Source: Gonapodya prolifera JEL478
Taxonomy: Eukaryota > Monoblepharomycota > Monoblepharidomycetes > Monoblepharidales > Gonapodyaceae
Direction of reading: 5' to 3'
NCBI GenBank assembly: GCA_001574975.1
Contig: KQ965746.1
Span: forward strand, 257,812 to 321,811
DNA: 64,000 nucleotides
Both the position numbers and the translations under genes were made by a program. Position 1 is the stretch's first letter, and each line of letters opens with the position of its first letter. The notes beneath the pieces are model-generated. The model saw only the letters and a program-made list of their open reading frames with translations. It did no database searches and was not told where the DNA came from. Below, in pieces: positions 1 to 11,350 of the stretch.

Positions 1-1845
1 ACATGGAGCAGTTGTGCATGGTTATGGACAAGAAGGGTGGGATGGCCGGAACGAAGGTTCAGGTGAAGCCGGTCTTTAATAAGAAGGACAGATCGTTGGA
101 GAAGGTGCAGTTGGTGGTGAAGTGGGGGGGTGAGGTACGTGTTTGTGGGAAGACGAGGGGAACAAGAAACGTTGATCTGCAGTTGATTTTGACGCCACCT
201 GTTTTTAAGTTCACCCACGCTGGGCTCCACCAATCCAAGGATCTGGGACTCAACTTGCGCAAAGACCTCGTCTTGATGAACCGGAAGGTGCTTGATGACG
301 TGAAGCTGTACCTGAGCAGCGAGCGGCGCGTTGCAGCAACGGCGGAGATTTTCCTCAACACATTTTTGAACGGGCAGGAGCTACCTAAAGAGGCAATGGG
401 TAAGTCCAGAAGCAATGATGGTGGAGCGTGCGTGGTGCGCTGTTTGCTGACTGTGGTTTTCTGGGCAGTCGTAAACAGGGCGATGTTGGACGATTCGGAC
501 GCGGCGAAGGAGCAGATGGAGCTGGTCAAGACGAAGCTCCAAGAGATTCTCAATGCGCCAACAGGGTCGAGCAAGATGAACCTGTTGCCCCCTGGGTTCA
601 TCCTCCCAGCCGAGGTGAGAGACTGGGTGGGGTGACAACTCACGCGGTCCCCTGACGGTGATATCAATATCCTTATTACGTCGCTCAGATGGTTGACCCG
701 GCTGTCACTTTGACCGAGGTGATCGAAATGATGGGGCAGCTGCGTGCTATTATGAAGGAAAATCTTAAAACAATGAACATGGACACCATCCAAACAAAGT
801 GGTGCTGCCAGGACACGCCGTTCCTTGTCGTGGTGAGCATTGTATTCCTTCGGGAGTGGCGTGGCGGGAAACTTGTTCCACCTGAACCCCTTGTCTCATC
901 ACTTTTCAGGAGCGTTGGGAAAAGCTGTTTGAAAACTTTTGTGACGTGGACCGCTCGGCTGTGGAACCATCCAAAATCAGCGAGTTGTATGATTCGTGCA
1001 AGTTCGATGCCCTGCACAACCGCGAGTTCCTTTTTGGTCTCTTCTCAAATGCCGAGCACGGCAAGGAACTCATCCGCCGGCTATGGTACAAGGCCAAGGA
1101 CTTGTTCGACTTCGTTGCCCCCCAGGAGTATGGTGTTGAGCGTTCTGAAAAGCTCGAGATCGGGGTGCTCAGCGCACTGCCTTTGGTGAAGAAGCTGGTG
1201 CAGGAGATTGAAGATGCGAGGGATTCGGTTACACCGTGCACGAGACTGTTCTTCACTAAAGAGAGCAAAATCATCACGCTACTTAACGTGATCATTGCCG
1301 CAGGGTTCCCGGTCAAGTTATCGTACTCGCCAAAAGAGGTCGACGAAGTGGACTGTTGAGTTGATGGTGGTTGAGTTCTTGTTTTGCGAACGAGTCTTAT
1401 TCTGTCGGTCACTGAAGACCTCACCCAAATTGTTTTTGAGCTCTACGAGCGTGTTCGAACGACAAACGCGAGCTCCACTGTCAGCTCTCCCGGTAATTCA
1501 TCCCCGCAGGAAGACGGCCAACCGACCTCCACTCCCAACCAATCGCCCCAGCTCAGCCAAAGAGCCACAACACCCCGTCCCACAACACCTTCGTGGCCTC
1601 GCGATTATTCTATCCGCCTTTCGTTCAGTCCCGGCGCGCACGACAACAACGTCATCGACACCCAGATGGACGGGCGCCATTCATTGTCGACCGCCCCACG
1701 GCGGTGGATAACAAACCACATCAATTTGGACGAGGCGTTGGCGTTATTTAAGTCTTTGGTGGAAAAGTACGACAAACGCGTCCGCTCGACTCCCGAAATT
1801 GCGGACAGCGTTCCCGCACCAGTTGTTGGAGCACCGGCAGTGTAG
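1..1845 (+). CDS. VIP1: PPIP5K/VIP1 inositol hexakisphosphate kinase-phosphatase, 3' part
   Basis: Bifunctional enzyme that makes and breaks inositol pyrophosphates, signalling molecules tied to phosphate and energy status. Only the C-terminal histidine-phosphatase-like half is inside the window; the ATP-grasp kinase half must lie upstream. Seen directly: a KVQLVVKWGGE segment, then (across an apparent intron near 136-208) FTHAGLHQSKDLGLNLRKDL and a SSERRV phosphatase-core segment. Further exons give SKISELYDSCKFDALHNR near 975-1020, DFVAPQEYGVE near 1110-1137 and the end block DLTQIVFELYER. These match the order in fungal Asp1/Vip1 and animal PPIP5K. At least four introns interrupt it. The tail after the last family block is Ser/Thr/Pro-rich and low in conservation. 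The stop is at 1843-1845. Confidence is high for the family, moderate for exon edges. Confidence 0.88.
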
Positions 1846-1950
1846 ATCAGACGACTCAAAGGGAAAGTGGCTTTGATGCAATGGCATTTTAATGAGTGCA
1901 GCATGATACTATCACGTACAGACGTGCAATATTTGTAAATCGTCACACAA

Positions 1951-2649
1951 CTAGCTTGTTGCGGCTCGCGACTCCTGAGCGTCCACCATTTCCTTCAGTT
2001 TCAAAATCTGCTCCTGTCGCTTCTCTTGTTTATTTGTCAAATCTTTGAGTAATGCTGGGGAGGGACCAAACGAAATCGTAAGTTTACGTTTGAACACTCC
2101 CGTCCCACGACTCCATTCAACGTACTCTCAGCTCGTTTTCTGTCATGACGAGGAAGAGTGGAAGATTTCACCATGAAACGGGGGAAGTAAGAACGGGGAA
2201 ATCAACAAAGCGACGCCAACATTTTTCAAATCACATTTCTCCATTGATGAACTCCAATCGTTTGTCCACATTAGATTTCGCCTCCACCAGGTCTTGCTTT
2301 ACAAGTACTGGCCCGATAAGCTTGTACACCACCGACTCGGATTTCAACGCGGCGAACTCCTGATCCATAATACCAAAGGACAAAAGGACAAAAAGGCAGC
2401 AAGTGGTCACGAGATGCTTATCGAGGAATTGCCTGGCATGTCCAACCTCTTTGACAGCTTCATTTTCCCTCAATTGCGAATCCAGCTGTTGCCGGTTGAG
2501 AATCGCTGTGTTGTACTCTGACAAATCACAGGTGGAGAAGGATTTGCGATTGAGGTGGGAGCTTCATAAGCCAGTGCAATTTTCTCACGTCTTTGAATCT
2601 CTTGAAGCGCGTTGACTTCCCCCTCGAGCTTTTCATTCAACGTTGACAT
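1951..2649 (-). CDS. YKE2: Prefoldin subunit 6
   Basis: Beta-type subunit of the hexameric prefoldin chaperone that hands unfolded actin and tubulin to the CCT chaperonin. The start MSTLNEKLEGEVNALQEIQR is followed across introns by QYNTAILNRQQLDSQLREN, EFAALKSESVVYKLIGPVLV, KQDLVEAKSNVDKRLEFING, and a C-terminal coiled-coil helix DLTNKQEKRQEQILKLKEMV. The central segment is the classic prefoldin-6 beta-hairpin region. Five exons are needed. Exon 4 is only 14 bases (2126-2139) and supplies the IKRAE junction expected in the family (GEIKR). Total length is about 115-120 residues, normal for the family. It is divergent from the mS33 gene, with start codons 61 bp apart, so the promoter is probably shared. 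Confidence 0.9.
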
Positions 2650-2710
2650 TGCAGTAGGGACTGGAGTTCGTACCCTGCCCAAGTTGGGCCACAGCAGATT
2701 TTCCAACAAT

Positions 2711-3151
2711 ATGGCGCAGCAGATGCAATCCCGCATCGCCCAGCTTCTTCGGCTGCGTGCTTCCATCTTCTCCATTCCCTATGCCGACCCGGCGATCCGG
2801 TCCGATGGCACCCACATATTGCGTGAACGACTGGTCGGACCTGCACTTCGCTCGTACTATCCTCCAGACTTCGACAATGTGAAGCTCGCCCGACGTGATC
2901 CTGATGTGGTTTCGTCTTCATTGGAACTCGATGATTTGGCACTGGAAAAACGGAAGGAAAAGCAGGCAATCTTGGAAGGTCGCAACAAACGCATATGGCA
3001 TAAAGGTGAGTATTTCTCAATATTAAGACTGGTGTATTTACAAAGAGAGGTATCACTGTCTCACAAATTCTACTACTGAATTGCAGTCGGCGTTAAGATA
3101 TCGAGAGCGAAAGCGAAAGAGAGTGGAGGTGGCAAGAAGAAGAGACGATGA
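2711..3151 (+). CDS. RSM27: Mitochondrial small-subunit ribosomal protein mS33
   Basis: Component of the mitochondrial small ribosomal subunit (MRPS33 in animals, Rsm27 in yeast). The protein starts MAQQMQSRIAQLLRLRASIF and continues with an LRERLVGPALRSYYPPD block, a acidic-basic helix (LALEKRKEKQAILEGRNKR) and a Lys/Arg-rich end SGGGKKKRR. One intron starts with GTGAGT at 3006 and ends before the exon that encodes VGVKISRAKAKE. About 115-120 residues, the usual size. I chose the ATG at 2711 because the upstream in-frame extension runs into the divergent prefoldin gene and has no family similarity. Stop at 3149-3151; the TRAPPC5 stop is only 82 bp further on the opposite strand. Confidence 0.85.
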
Positions 3152-3232
3152 GATGGACGGCACGATGAGCCATTGTAAATTTGCAAATAGTCGGATGCAT
3201 AGACCGGTTACCCACAAGCTCACGACCAGCGC

Positions 3233-4194
3233 TCAACGTTTCGGTTCTGCATCCTTCTCACGCTCCATCACGCTCTTATCAAACTTGATGACAAGAGTGG
3301 TTCGTCCTGGGTAGCCTTCCATGGGATTAGAATGTGCAGAGACCCGAGCAGGCTGATTGGCGCAATGAATGAGTTCAGGTCCTTGGCATTGTGCCCGTTA
3401 ATATAACCACTTACAAATTGTGAGCCATCCAAGACAGCCTCCACGATTCCTGCAATAAAAGCACCGCAATTTAAGGAGGAATACTCCCTGGGAACGGAAA
3501 TGTATCTGGTCACGACAGGGTCATTGTCCGAAATCATATCTAGGGTCGAAGTCAGCGGTTCAAATCAGCACAATGACAGTCCGGAGACCTTTCATTCGCA
3601 TCAAAACGCTCACATTCGTCCTCATTATCTGTGCTCTTCTCCAGGGAGTCCGCTTGCTTCCCGAACAGCGATTTCCACATCACGGAGTGAACAAAGTAGA
3701 GCACATTGAGTACACGAGTCTCGCGCTTTCCGCCCTTATCGCGCCATGTGATGAGCTCGAGTGCCCGTATACCGACCCGGTAACCGAAGTCGGCAAGTCT
3801 GCAGACCCAAAGGAATGGTGCCCAGAACGACCCATTCAAGTGCCATTCAAGTTCATGCACATAACAATGATGGTGCATGGGCGACACTCCTTGATCGCGA
3901 TGAATCGAAAACTCCTACTTGCGCTCAAGATCTTGGATCCCGTTAACTCGCTTCTGAGAGTACTGCAGCATCTCCGAAAACAAAAAAGCGAATGCTGATA
4001 TGCCAACCTATAAAGCAGTTATGTGTCGTTAGGTTCATTCGCGAAACAAGCGCACTCTGCAGGCACTCTGGAGCGATCCTTACCTCGGCATGCCCCTTTG
4101 AAAGTGTCCTGTCCAGGATGGGTATTTTCTTGGCTAGAGCATATCTGCTGTTTTCAAAGGAAGCCGTGTTGACCATCGACAGGCGGCCGGCCAT
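3233..4194 (-). CDS. TRS31: TRAPP complex subunit TRAPPC5 (Trs31)
   Basis: Core Bet3-family subunit of TRAPP, the guanine-nucleotide exchange factor for Rab1/Ypt1 acting in ER-Golgi and Golgi traffic. Exons read from the start MAGRLSMVNTASFENSRYAL, through ISAFAFLFSEMLQYSQKR, LADFGYRVGIRALELITW, RETRVLNVLYFVHSVMWKSL, FGKQADSLEKSTDNEDE, to PVVTRYISVPREYSSLNCGA, FIAGIVEAVLDGSQF and TTLVIKFDKSVMEREKDAE. This is the complete domain order of human TRAPPC5, including the NCxxFxAGIVEAVL block. At least three introns. It is divergent from the NDUFB10-like gene with 86 bp between start codons. A very short exon may exist between GSQFV and RTTLV (near 3300-3430); I did not resolve it. Confidence 0.9.
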
Positions 4195-4280
4195 CGCTGA
4201 ATGGGTTGAAATTTTCGAGAGTTGCGAGTTGCTTTGGTCGCATCGAGTGCCAGGTCAATCTTCTTGCACGTTTGGAAGCA

Positions 4281-4851
4281 CGATGGCACCTAAAGATGAG
4301 CACGTGAGCTATCAAAAGGTGCCTACGGTGGATGAAGTTGATCCCTACGGTGCGTGTTCTTCCAATGGTGCCATTGCAAGCAATTTGTCGTAAACGAGCT
4401 CGCATCCTCTCACACGGCACTCAACTCTCTCGATGCTGCGCTTTTACACCAAATTGCTACTGACGTATTTGCTGATTGGAAACGATGGGACACGTGAACC
4501 TCCCTTCACACCTGGAACACCTTTTGGTCTCGGGAACGACATTGCCTGTTGCACTCACGGCTGGCTCCACGTTCATCTTCAAACTGGGCTTGAATCGAAC
4601 ATCTCTCTCCATGTTTCCCCGTTTTTATTGTCATCGAAGATCGTCCTGCGGTTTTGTCCGCTCGGGACCAATACTTTCGAGAGCAAATGGTCCGCATGCA
4701 AGAAATATCTATCCTGCGAGATAAGCTCAAGTGGTGCTATCGACGGGAGGGCCACAATGCGAAGGAGAGCTGCAGGGAACTTGCACTTGCGTATGTGGAG
4801 TTCCTGAAGGAGGATTGGATCGCACCATTCAAAGTACCAGCCCCTCAATAA
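4281..4851 (+). CDS. NDUFB10-like complex I subunit
   Basis: Probable accessory subunit of the membrane arm of mitochondrial NADH dehydrogenase (NDUFB10/PDSW in animals, the 12 kDa subunit in Neurospora). The last exon carries the diagnostic stretch: SARDQYFREQMVRMQEISIL, then KLKWCYRREGHNAKESCREL and a hydrophilic end. The spaced cysteines in WCYRREG and ESCREL match the fungal family, where they form a CHCH-like pair. The likely start is MAPKDEHVSYQKVPTVDEVD at 4281. The middle is unsure: an open stretch around 4398-4490 has a plausible helix, but ordinary GT-AG junctions do not keep frame into it and out again, so the exon structure between 4340 and 4643 is not solved. Stop at 4849-4851. 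Confidence 0.72.
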
Positions 4852-5030
4852 GACGAAGTGTAGATAAAAGGACAATTTGTTCAAATTCTGTCGCAAATTC
4901 CAAAGTACATTTAAGACGGAACAACAGTCCAATGAGCAACTTAATACGCAGTGTGCGGGTTGAGAGCGTTGACGTGAACCTAGAAGGCAATGTCACACGT
5001 CGGGACCAACCAAAGATATCCGTGGTTAAC

Positions 5031-5525
5031 CTAACGCACCTTCGGCTTTACCGCAACGACTTCTGCAAGCAGCTTGGCGAGGACCTGGTCTTTGTTCTTC
5101 TTGAAAAGAACTTCAACGTCCTTCAGCTTCTCATCAGTTTCAGCAGTGACTTTGGACACTGTTTCGTCGGCACTACCAAGGAATTGCTTTTCAAACGTGG
5201 AAAAGTCGGCCGCTTTCTGAGATTTCAGAGCTTCGATCTCCTTTGTGGCTTCCGTGCGAGCATCCTTCAGTCGTTGAATACGGTCTTCAAACCAGACGTG
5301 AATGAGTTTCAAGAGCCACAGAGGTATGTGTGATCGCCGATACAGGAGTGGCAGCAGTTTCGCGCACGGGGATTAATGAAATGTTTGAATGTAACTGAAT
5401 GTAATTTCGAACCGGCAAGTCTTCGTAAGCAACTCACATTGACGAGCTTTCGCAACAATTTTCGCAGCCTCTTTTTCCGCTTCCAGCAGCGTCTGAATAC
5501 CAGCTGAGGCCTTTCCCGATTGCAT
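5031..5525 (-). CDS. VMA10: V-type proton ATPase subunit G
   Basis: Peripheral-stalk subunit of the vacuolar proton pump, paired with subunit E to hold the catalytic V1 part against rotation. Exon 1 (minus strand, start at 5525) encodes MQSGKASAGIQTLLEAEKEA and AKIVAKARQ, the near-invariant N-terminal helix of the family. Exon 2 continues with RIQRLKDARTEATKEIEALK, FSTFEKQFLGSADETVSKV and a long charged coiled coil ending KPKVR. The single intron lies after the Q of KARQ. Length about 115-120 residues, as usual. Upstream, more than 1 kb separates it from the divergent uL3 gene. Confidence 0.9.
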
Positions 5526-6594
5526 CAGGTGTTAAAGTTTGGTGTGGTTGAAACAGCACGGCACATGACACAGTCGTATTTGGAGGTTTTGACAGGTCGG
5601 CATCACAAAAGCAGTCGCGATTCAGTAAGTTTCACACGGGGGCGGTTTGAAGTGATCGTGTTGCGGTCGTCCATACATGCGGTGTGTGTACGGTGGAGAG
5701 GGAAGGTCGCAACCACGGGGAAGCATAAAAGGAGCGATAGACGATTGTGAGCGATGGATAGAGTGTCACAAGCAGTTGAAAACGCAATACTGAGTGGAGC
5801 CTAACCATTTGTGGAACACGACTGGTGAATAATGGGGGACAAGTCACTCGAAGTATGAATTCACTGGCTGGGCGAAATCACCCTCAACATACCCATACGC
5901 GGAGGCTGAGCACGCGATCAATTTCCCAATTCAAAGAGGAGACCAACAGTGGTTTCTTTTAAATTAAGACATTTTTATCGCCCCCATCGAAAGGTGTCCC
6001 GGCCGGTTTTCACAGCAACGTAAGAAACCTGAACCAAAGTAGAAAGGGCTCGTTGTACATGGCCACTGTCGAGACACTGAAAGAATGTCTGTGCGTCGGT
6101 CGAGAAAAATGTCGTTATGACTACATTCGGCTCGGTGGAACTTCCACGGAGGGAAACAAAAGCAACAGCATGCTTCTACCTGCTCAACAATCCAGATTGA
6201 TAGAGGATGGCTTTATATTCTTCCCTAGAATAAAATACGAAACCTTCGTGAAACACTTTCTCAGATTAAGCGGCAAAAAGCGCCAAACATAGTTCATGTA
6301 ATCAAACACCCCGAGTGATGCTGTAGTTTGCTTTGAAGGGAGTGATTAATCTGTTGTTGGCGTTGAGGGAAACCATTTTTGTGGATAAACTCTTTGGTTT
6401 TTGCCGGGACACGAAATTATCAGACCCATCCATCCGTCCACCTGTGTGTGTTTCGAATTCCGTTGTTGCGCTCGTGGCGGTCTACTCACCGTAATCTCTC
6501 TGCGGACGCTCTTGTGGTCCTTCTCGCGGCGTGTCGAATCTGTTACCTCGCTCCCAAATCACCTTCCACTCTCAGTCAGGGACTCTAACCCGAA
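5526..6594. other. Intergenic stretch between VMA10 and uL3
   Basis: About 1.07 kb between two divergent genes. The only open frames are short and unlike any family I know (for example 6053-6292, 79 codons). The uL3 promoter and leader must lie in its right half. The region just before 6594 has CT-rich runs of the kind common before fungal ribosomal-protein genes. No RNA gene, repeat or mobile element was recognised. Confidence 0.5.
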
Positions 6595-8438
6595 ATGGTG
6601 AGGAATCATTTGAGGACAACGCAGTAGTGCATGGAAGGGCGGACAGGTGGAGACAGCCACCGTGAACGAAGGCGAATAGATGGAGGAGAAAGACTCGAGA
6701 TTCTTCACCATCCGGGGAGCCCGATTGAAGGACGTCAAGAAAGATTGATCAGTCGCTTGGGATTTTGATTCCTGTTACTCATCCGGAATCGTCTTTGCAT
6801 GGCTGCGTTGTCGTGAAGCAAACTCATCGTCTCTCCACATCGTCTTTCAGTCCCACCGGAAGTTTGAGCACCCACGCCACGGCTCGTGAGTTCAATGGAT
6901 AGCAGCTGAGGGGGCTGTTTTCAGATCCCGCACAACTGGAATCGCTGCTTACACCTCGACTCCTATCACTTCCACAACAGGCTCGGCTTTCTTCCCCGGA
7001 AGCGTGCCGCCCGTCACCGCGGCAAGGTGAAGGCCTTCCCCAAGGATGACCCTAAGAAGCCTGTCCACCTGGTGAGGAGTCCTTGTTGCACAAGGTGCTC
7101 ATTTCAAGAATCAAGAAACTGACGACCCCTCTCTCTAAGACCGCCTTCTTGGGATACAAAGCCGGAATGACCCACGTTGTCCGTGACTTGGACAGACCCG
7201 GCTCGAGTGAGTTGATGACTTTTTGTTTCCTTATTGAATACTTTTCATCTTGCACTGGCCCCAGAGATGCACAAGAAGGAAGTTGTCGAGGCCGTTACTG
7301 TCGTCGAGGCTCCCCCCATGGTCGTCGTCGGTGTCGTCGGCTACGTCGAGACCCCCCGTGGCCTCCGCTCGCTCACCACCGTCTGGGCCCACAACCTGTC
7401 CGAGGAGGTCAAACGCCGGTTCTACAAGAACTGGTACAGGAGCAAGAAAAAGGCGTTCACCAAGTACGCCAAGAAATGGACCGAGGATGGAGGAAAGCCC
7501 ATCGAGCAAGAGCTCGCGAGGATCACCAAGTACGCCACTGTGGTGCGCGTACTCGCCCACACCCAGGTCAGAACCAAGAAGCTCAGCCTTGGCCAGAAGA
7601 AGGTGAGAACCTTTTTGGGAGGGAGTTGCCCAGTCTCTGCCTAAAAGCTGAATTGTCGACTTGTTCTTTTTAGGCGCACTTGATGGAGATCCAGCTCAAC
7701 GGAGGGTCCGTTGCGGACAAGGTCTCTTGGGCCCAATCCCACTTCGAGAAGGAGGTCTCCGTCTCGTCGGTGTTCGAGGAGAACGAGATGATCGACGCTA
7801 TTGCTGTTACCAAGGGTCACGGTTTCGAGGGTGTCACGCACCGTTGGGGAACCAAGAAGCTCCCGCGCAAGACACACAAGGGTCTGCGCAAGGTCGCTTG
7901 TATCGGAGCCTGGCACCCGGCCCGTGTGACCTACACCGTTCCTCGTGCTGGTCAGAACGGTTACCACCACCGTACCGAGCTCAACAAGAAGGTGTTCCGT
8001 ATCGGAAAGGCGGACGACTCTCGAAGCGCGTCCACTGAATTCGACCTGACCGAGAAGAGCATCACTCCCCTCGGAGGCTTCCCTCACTACGTAAGTCGGC
8101 GACGATGATACTCCCGGTATTTTTATGCCAAACTTTCTTTGCTTTTTAGGGTATCGTTAAGAACGACTGGCTCATGATCAAGGGTTCCTGCCCTGGGATC
8201 AAGAAGCGTGTCATCACTCTCCGAAAGTCGCTTCTCACCCACACCAAACGATCCGCGCTCGAACAGGTCCAACTCAAGTTCATCGACACCAGTTCGAAGT
8301 TTGGTCACGGTCGTTTCCAGACTGCGGACGAGAAGGCGGCGTTCATGGTGGGTTCTGCACTCGCCATTTTCACCATTGTTTTGGTATTTGACAAGGTTAT
8401 CTGTACTGTAGGGTACGCTCAAGAAGGACCGCGCGTAA
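6595..8438 (+). CDS. RPL3: Cytosolic 60S ribosomal protein uL3
   Basis: Large-subunit protein that reaches into the peptidyl-transferase centre. The coding sequence begins with a bare ATG (6595-6597) followed at once by a GTGAGG intron. The second exon then gives [11 protein letters not shown], and later exons [59 protein letters not shown] and [20 protein letters not shown]. The W-finger segment [20 protein letters not shown] and the end [19 protein letters not shown] follow. The last short exon encodes GTLKKDRA before the TAA. About seven introns, high-GC codon use typical of a highly expressed gene. Complete and apparently intact, close to the usual 385-400 residues. It converges on SCAI with 111 bp between stop codons. 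Confidence 0.96.
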
Positions 8439-8549
8439 TTTCAGTGTGTTGGGTAGTGTTAGGAGTGTGGAATGTAGTGATGAAAGACGAGAATGCACAT
8501 ATATTGAAAGATGACCTCGGGTATCGCAACCTCACAATTACAACAGCCA

Positions 8550-11224
8550 TCAAGATGAAGCGCCAGGTGTCATCGGAAGTCCAACGGAATAAAGTGCTTG
8601 CAAGGACAGTGCATTCACAATCTCCTGCACCCGGATAGATATTTCCGGCGCGGAAAGAAGGGAACTTGGAAGTGTTGGGAATATTGTGGGAAAATGCTGC
8701 TTATGATTCTATCAGAGACGTGCGTCATAATGCAGAAGTGGGTGTGGACACTCACTTTCGGGTCTTTGAAGGCGGTGTGGGCCCCGCAAATGCCATGCAT
8801 GAGCACAAAACGCACGAGGAATTGACGAAGGAAGTCATCCTGGAAGAATCGGCGGAACGATTTATCTTGGGGAGCGAGTTTGCCTCAGAAGGGTTGAAAG
8901 AAATCATCGTATGAGCAAAAGAGCACCTAGGGATCCCATTTCCTTGACAAATAGATCAGCGATGGTGCTCTCGGCGATCGCGAAAAGTGCGAGAACCGCC
9001 TCCCATGTTTGTTGCGAAGTTTCCCGAATGTCCGAAATGAAGAAAAACGCTTTGATGGGGCTATGGAGGAAGAGGCTGAACAGACTGCCGGTTTGGGTGG
9101 TGTCTGGTTTGCTCAGATTAGTGTTTGCTTTTTGCAACTCCCAGCGGGTCTTCAATATCCACCTTTCATGGAGACAGGAAGTTCAGTCGGTGACATGAGC
9201 GCAACCAGAGGCTGTCCAAAGACCTTGGGAAAGTTCTGCGGCAGAAGCGAGAGGTCTCACATTTAACTACCCGGACAAGAGGCACAACATGAGTTTACTG
9301 CACCTTGAAGCTGGTGCTATTGTTGCTGTCGACGATAATAAACAAAGGCTTTCGCGTGAAGGGAACAAGATCTCCTGGGCAGATTGCATTTGATACAGTA
9401 GCGAGGTCGGGATTCTCTGCCTTTTCGCCCTTTCGAAAGGTGCTGGCTGTAGCGACTCCGCCCGCATACCCTGAAGAGCAAACAAATTTAATCCAACGAG
9501 GTTCTGATACCGTCAGCAGTATCAATCAACCCGCCTTCCGTGGTGTCGGATTTGTTTGTGCGTTTGGCTCCATCCGCCGATAAGTAGATTAGCATCGCCG
9601 TATTTTCATTGATTTCCTGTTGCGGCACTGGAATAAGTCACCGGTCACGATAGAGTTGCTGAAAAGACCTTGCCTTGAACGCCGTAGCAATGTACAGCAT
9701 CAGTTGACTCAGTGTGGGTCGATAAAGGAGATATTTGTGTGGATTTCGCGGCGCTCTGGCATCTCCCGCTTCCTCTGTGGGGCCTTCATCCTTCGCAATG
9801 TTGGAAAACGAATGCGCAGATGGGCCAGTCGCATCACGACCGTCCTTGGCACTAGAGTTGTTCAAATAAGATACACCAGGAACCTGCGCCCTCGAATTCG
9901 CAGGTTCTCGTTCCAGAGATTGGAGCATCCGGTACATATCCAATGTTAGCTCAGAAAACTTAATCTGCGTGAAAAGATTTAGTCATCGAGAGGAGGCTTG
10001 CACAGAAAATGCGAGCTGGTTCTCACTTGGTTCTGGTAATTTCCGGCCAGTATGGCCTCCTGAAGCTTCAACTTGGGAACATCCTTGTCCACGCGTGCTC
10101 TGTCCACCCTGAGTCGACTCGGAGCCACAAACGGGGTTCCTGTAGGATCTGATGGAGTTAATCTCTTGTCCGTCTGCGCGTTTCGTTTGAGGTCCGGGCT
10201 ACGTGAGTAAGACCATGGACGAAAAGGCCACGTCAAAACATCTCACCTCAAGTAAGAGTGTTATCTCAGTTATGATCGTGTTCCACTCTGCTGCATCGTT
10301 TGGTTTGAAACCTTTGGTGTACTCGTCCACAGTCCTATTCAAGTCTGCCATCATTTCTGTGATCCTGTCAAATCGGTTCAAGAGCAGACAAACAACAATG
10401 TAGCGGGCGTAGTAACGCAGTTTCTTGATCATAAGAGCCGGACTGAATTGAATGTGTAAGTATTTGATGTCGCTCGAGCGTTCATCGCGGTATGACTCAC
10501 GTTTTAGAATCTGACGTGTTCTGGAAATAATTGCGCATCTGGATCGCTTCGTAGAACACAAAAGATTCCTGAAGGTAGTTTGTTTCACTCGTTCGGAGAT
10601 AGTAGTGGTAGTAGAGCTCTGGGGAAGAGATGTGATGAACGGTAACGCAGGTATGGACGGGGAAACACTTACGGGCAATTTTGGACGCGATTTCACCGAT
10701 TTCCCACCGTTTCAGCCCATAGTATTCGCGATTCTCCAAAATTTGTCTGCGCGCGGTCCATGTAACGGTGAGATCACGTGGTGTTTACGTCGAAATCTTC
10801 CAATCACCTGTGGGTCTGCTGGAACTTCCACAATCTGGTGTACACCTCGAATGTCCGCTGAAAGTAGGGCTGCCATTGCTACAGCGATCCCGGCATTCGA
10901 TCACACGTGAAATCTGAAAAAACGGAAGGACCCCATTACCTTCTGTCCTCCGGTGGGTGGTAGGTCGCTTCCATTTCCATTATGCAAGTTAACGCCAGCA
11001 ATCGCGCTCTTGAAATGAAACTTGGTCCTACCGCAAGCCTCCAAACATCTGCTGGCTCTTCTCCACCAGAGCCTGGAAGTCTGGAGTCAAACAAGTAAAG
11101 TATCCGCCGATTGCCCGCAATCGCCATCCATACGACCACCTTGGGCGACTTTGCTCGGCGTCGGCTGCACTTGAGCTTTTCCTTGGTCCTCGTTGGGCCC
11201 AGCGTCCACCTCCACGTCCGTCAT
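8550..11224 (-). CDS. SCAI homologue
   Basis: SCAI in animals is a nuclear protein that represses MRTF/SRF transcription and acts in double-strand break repair; its role in fungi is not known to me. Family blocks in order: [16 protein letters not shown] near 11040-11100, [16 protein letters not shown] near 10680-10730, [103 protein letters not shown], and [20 protein letters not shown]. The C-terminal part includes [20 protein letters not shown]. The start [20 protein letters not shown] at 11224 joins FQALVEK through an intron. The stop is read at 8550-8552 after [11 protein letters not shown]; the last exons (8550-8900) are less certain than the rest. Confidence 0.88.
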
Positions 11225-11350
11225 TGCAGGGATTACTTTCTTCCAGGGGTGTTCGACCAAAGGGGCACTCCCTCACTTTCCTTGTGATGCACCTGAACTG
11301 ACGCAAAAGAACACTATGTGACTCAATGTAATTGAAATTTGAAACGTGAG

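Noticed and set aside
8666-8914. Plus-strand 82-codon frame beside uL3
   Set aside because: It is antisense to the last exons of SCAI, whose minus-strand frames explain the bases better.
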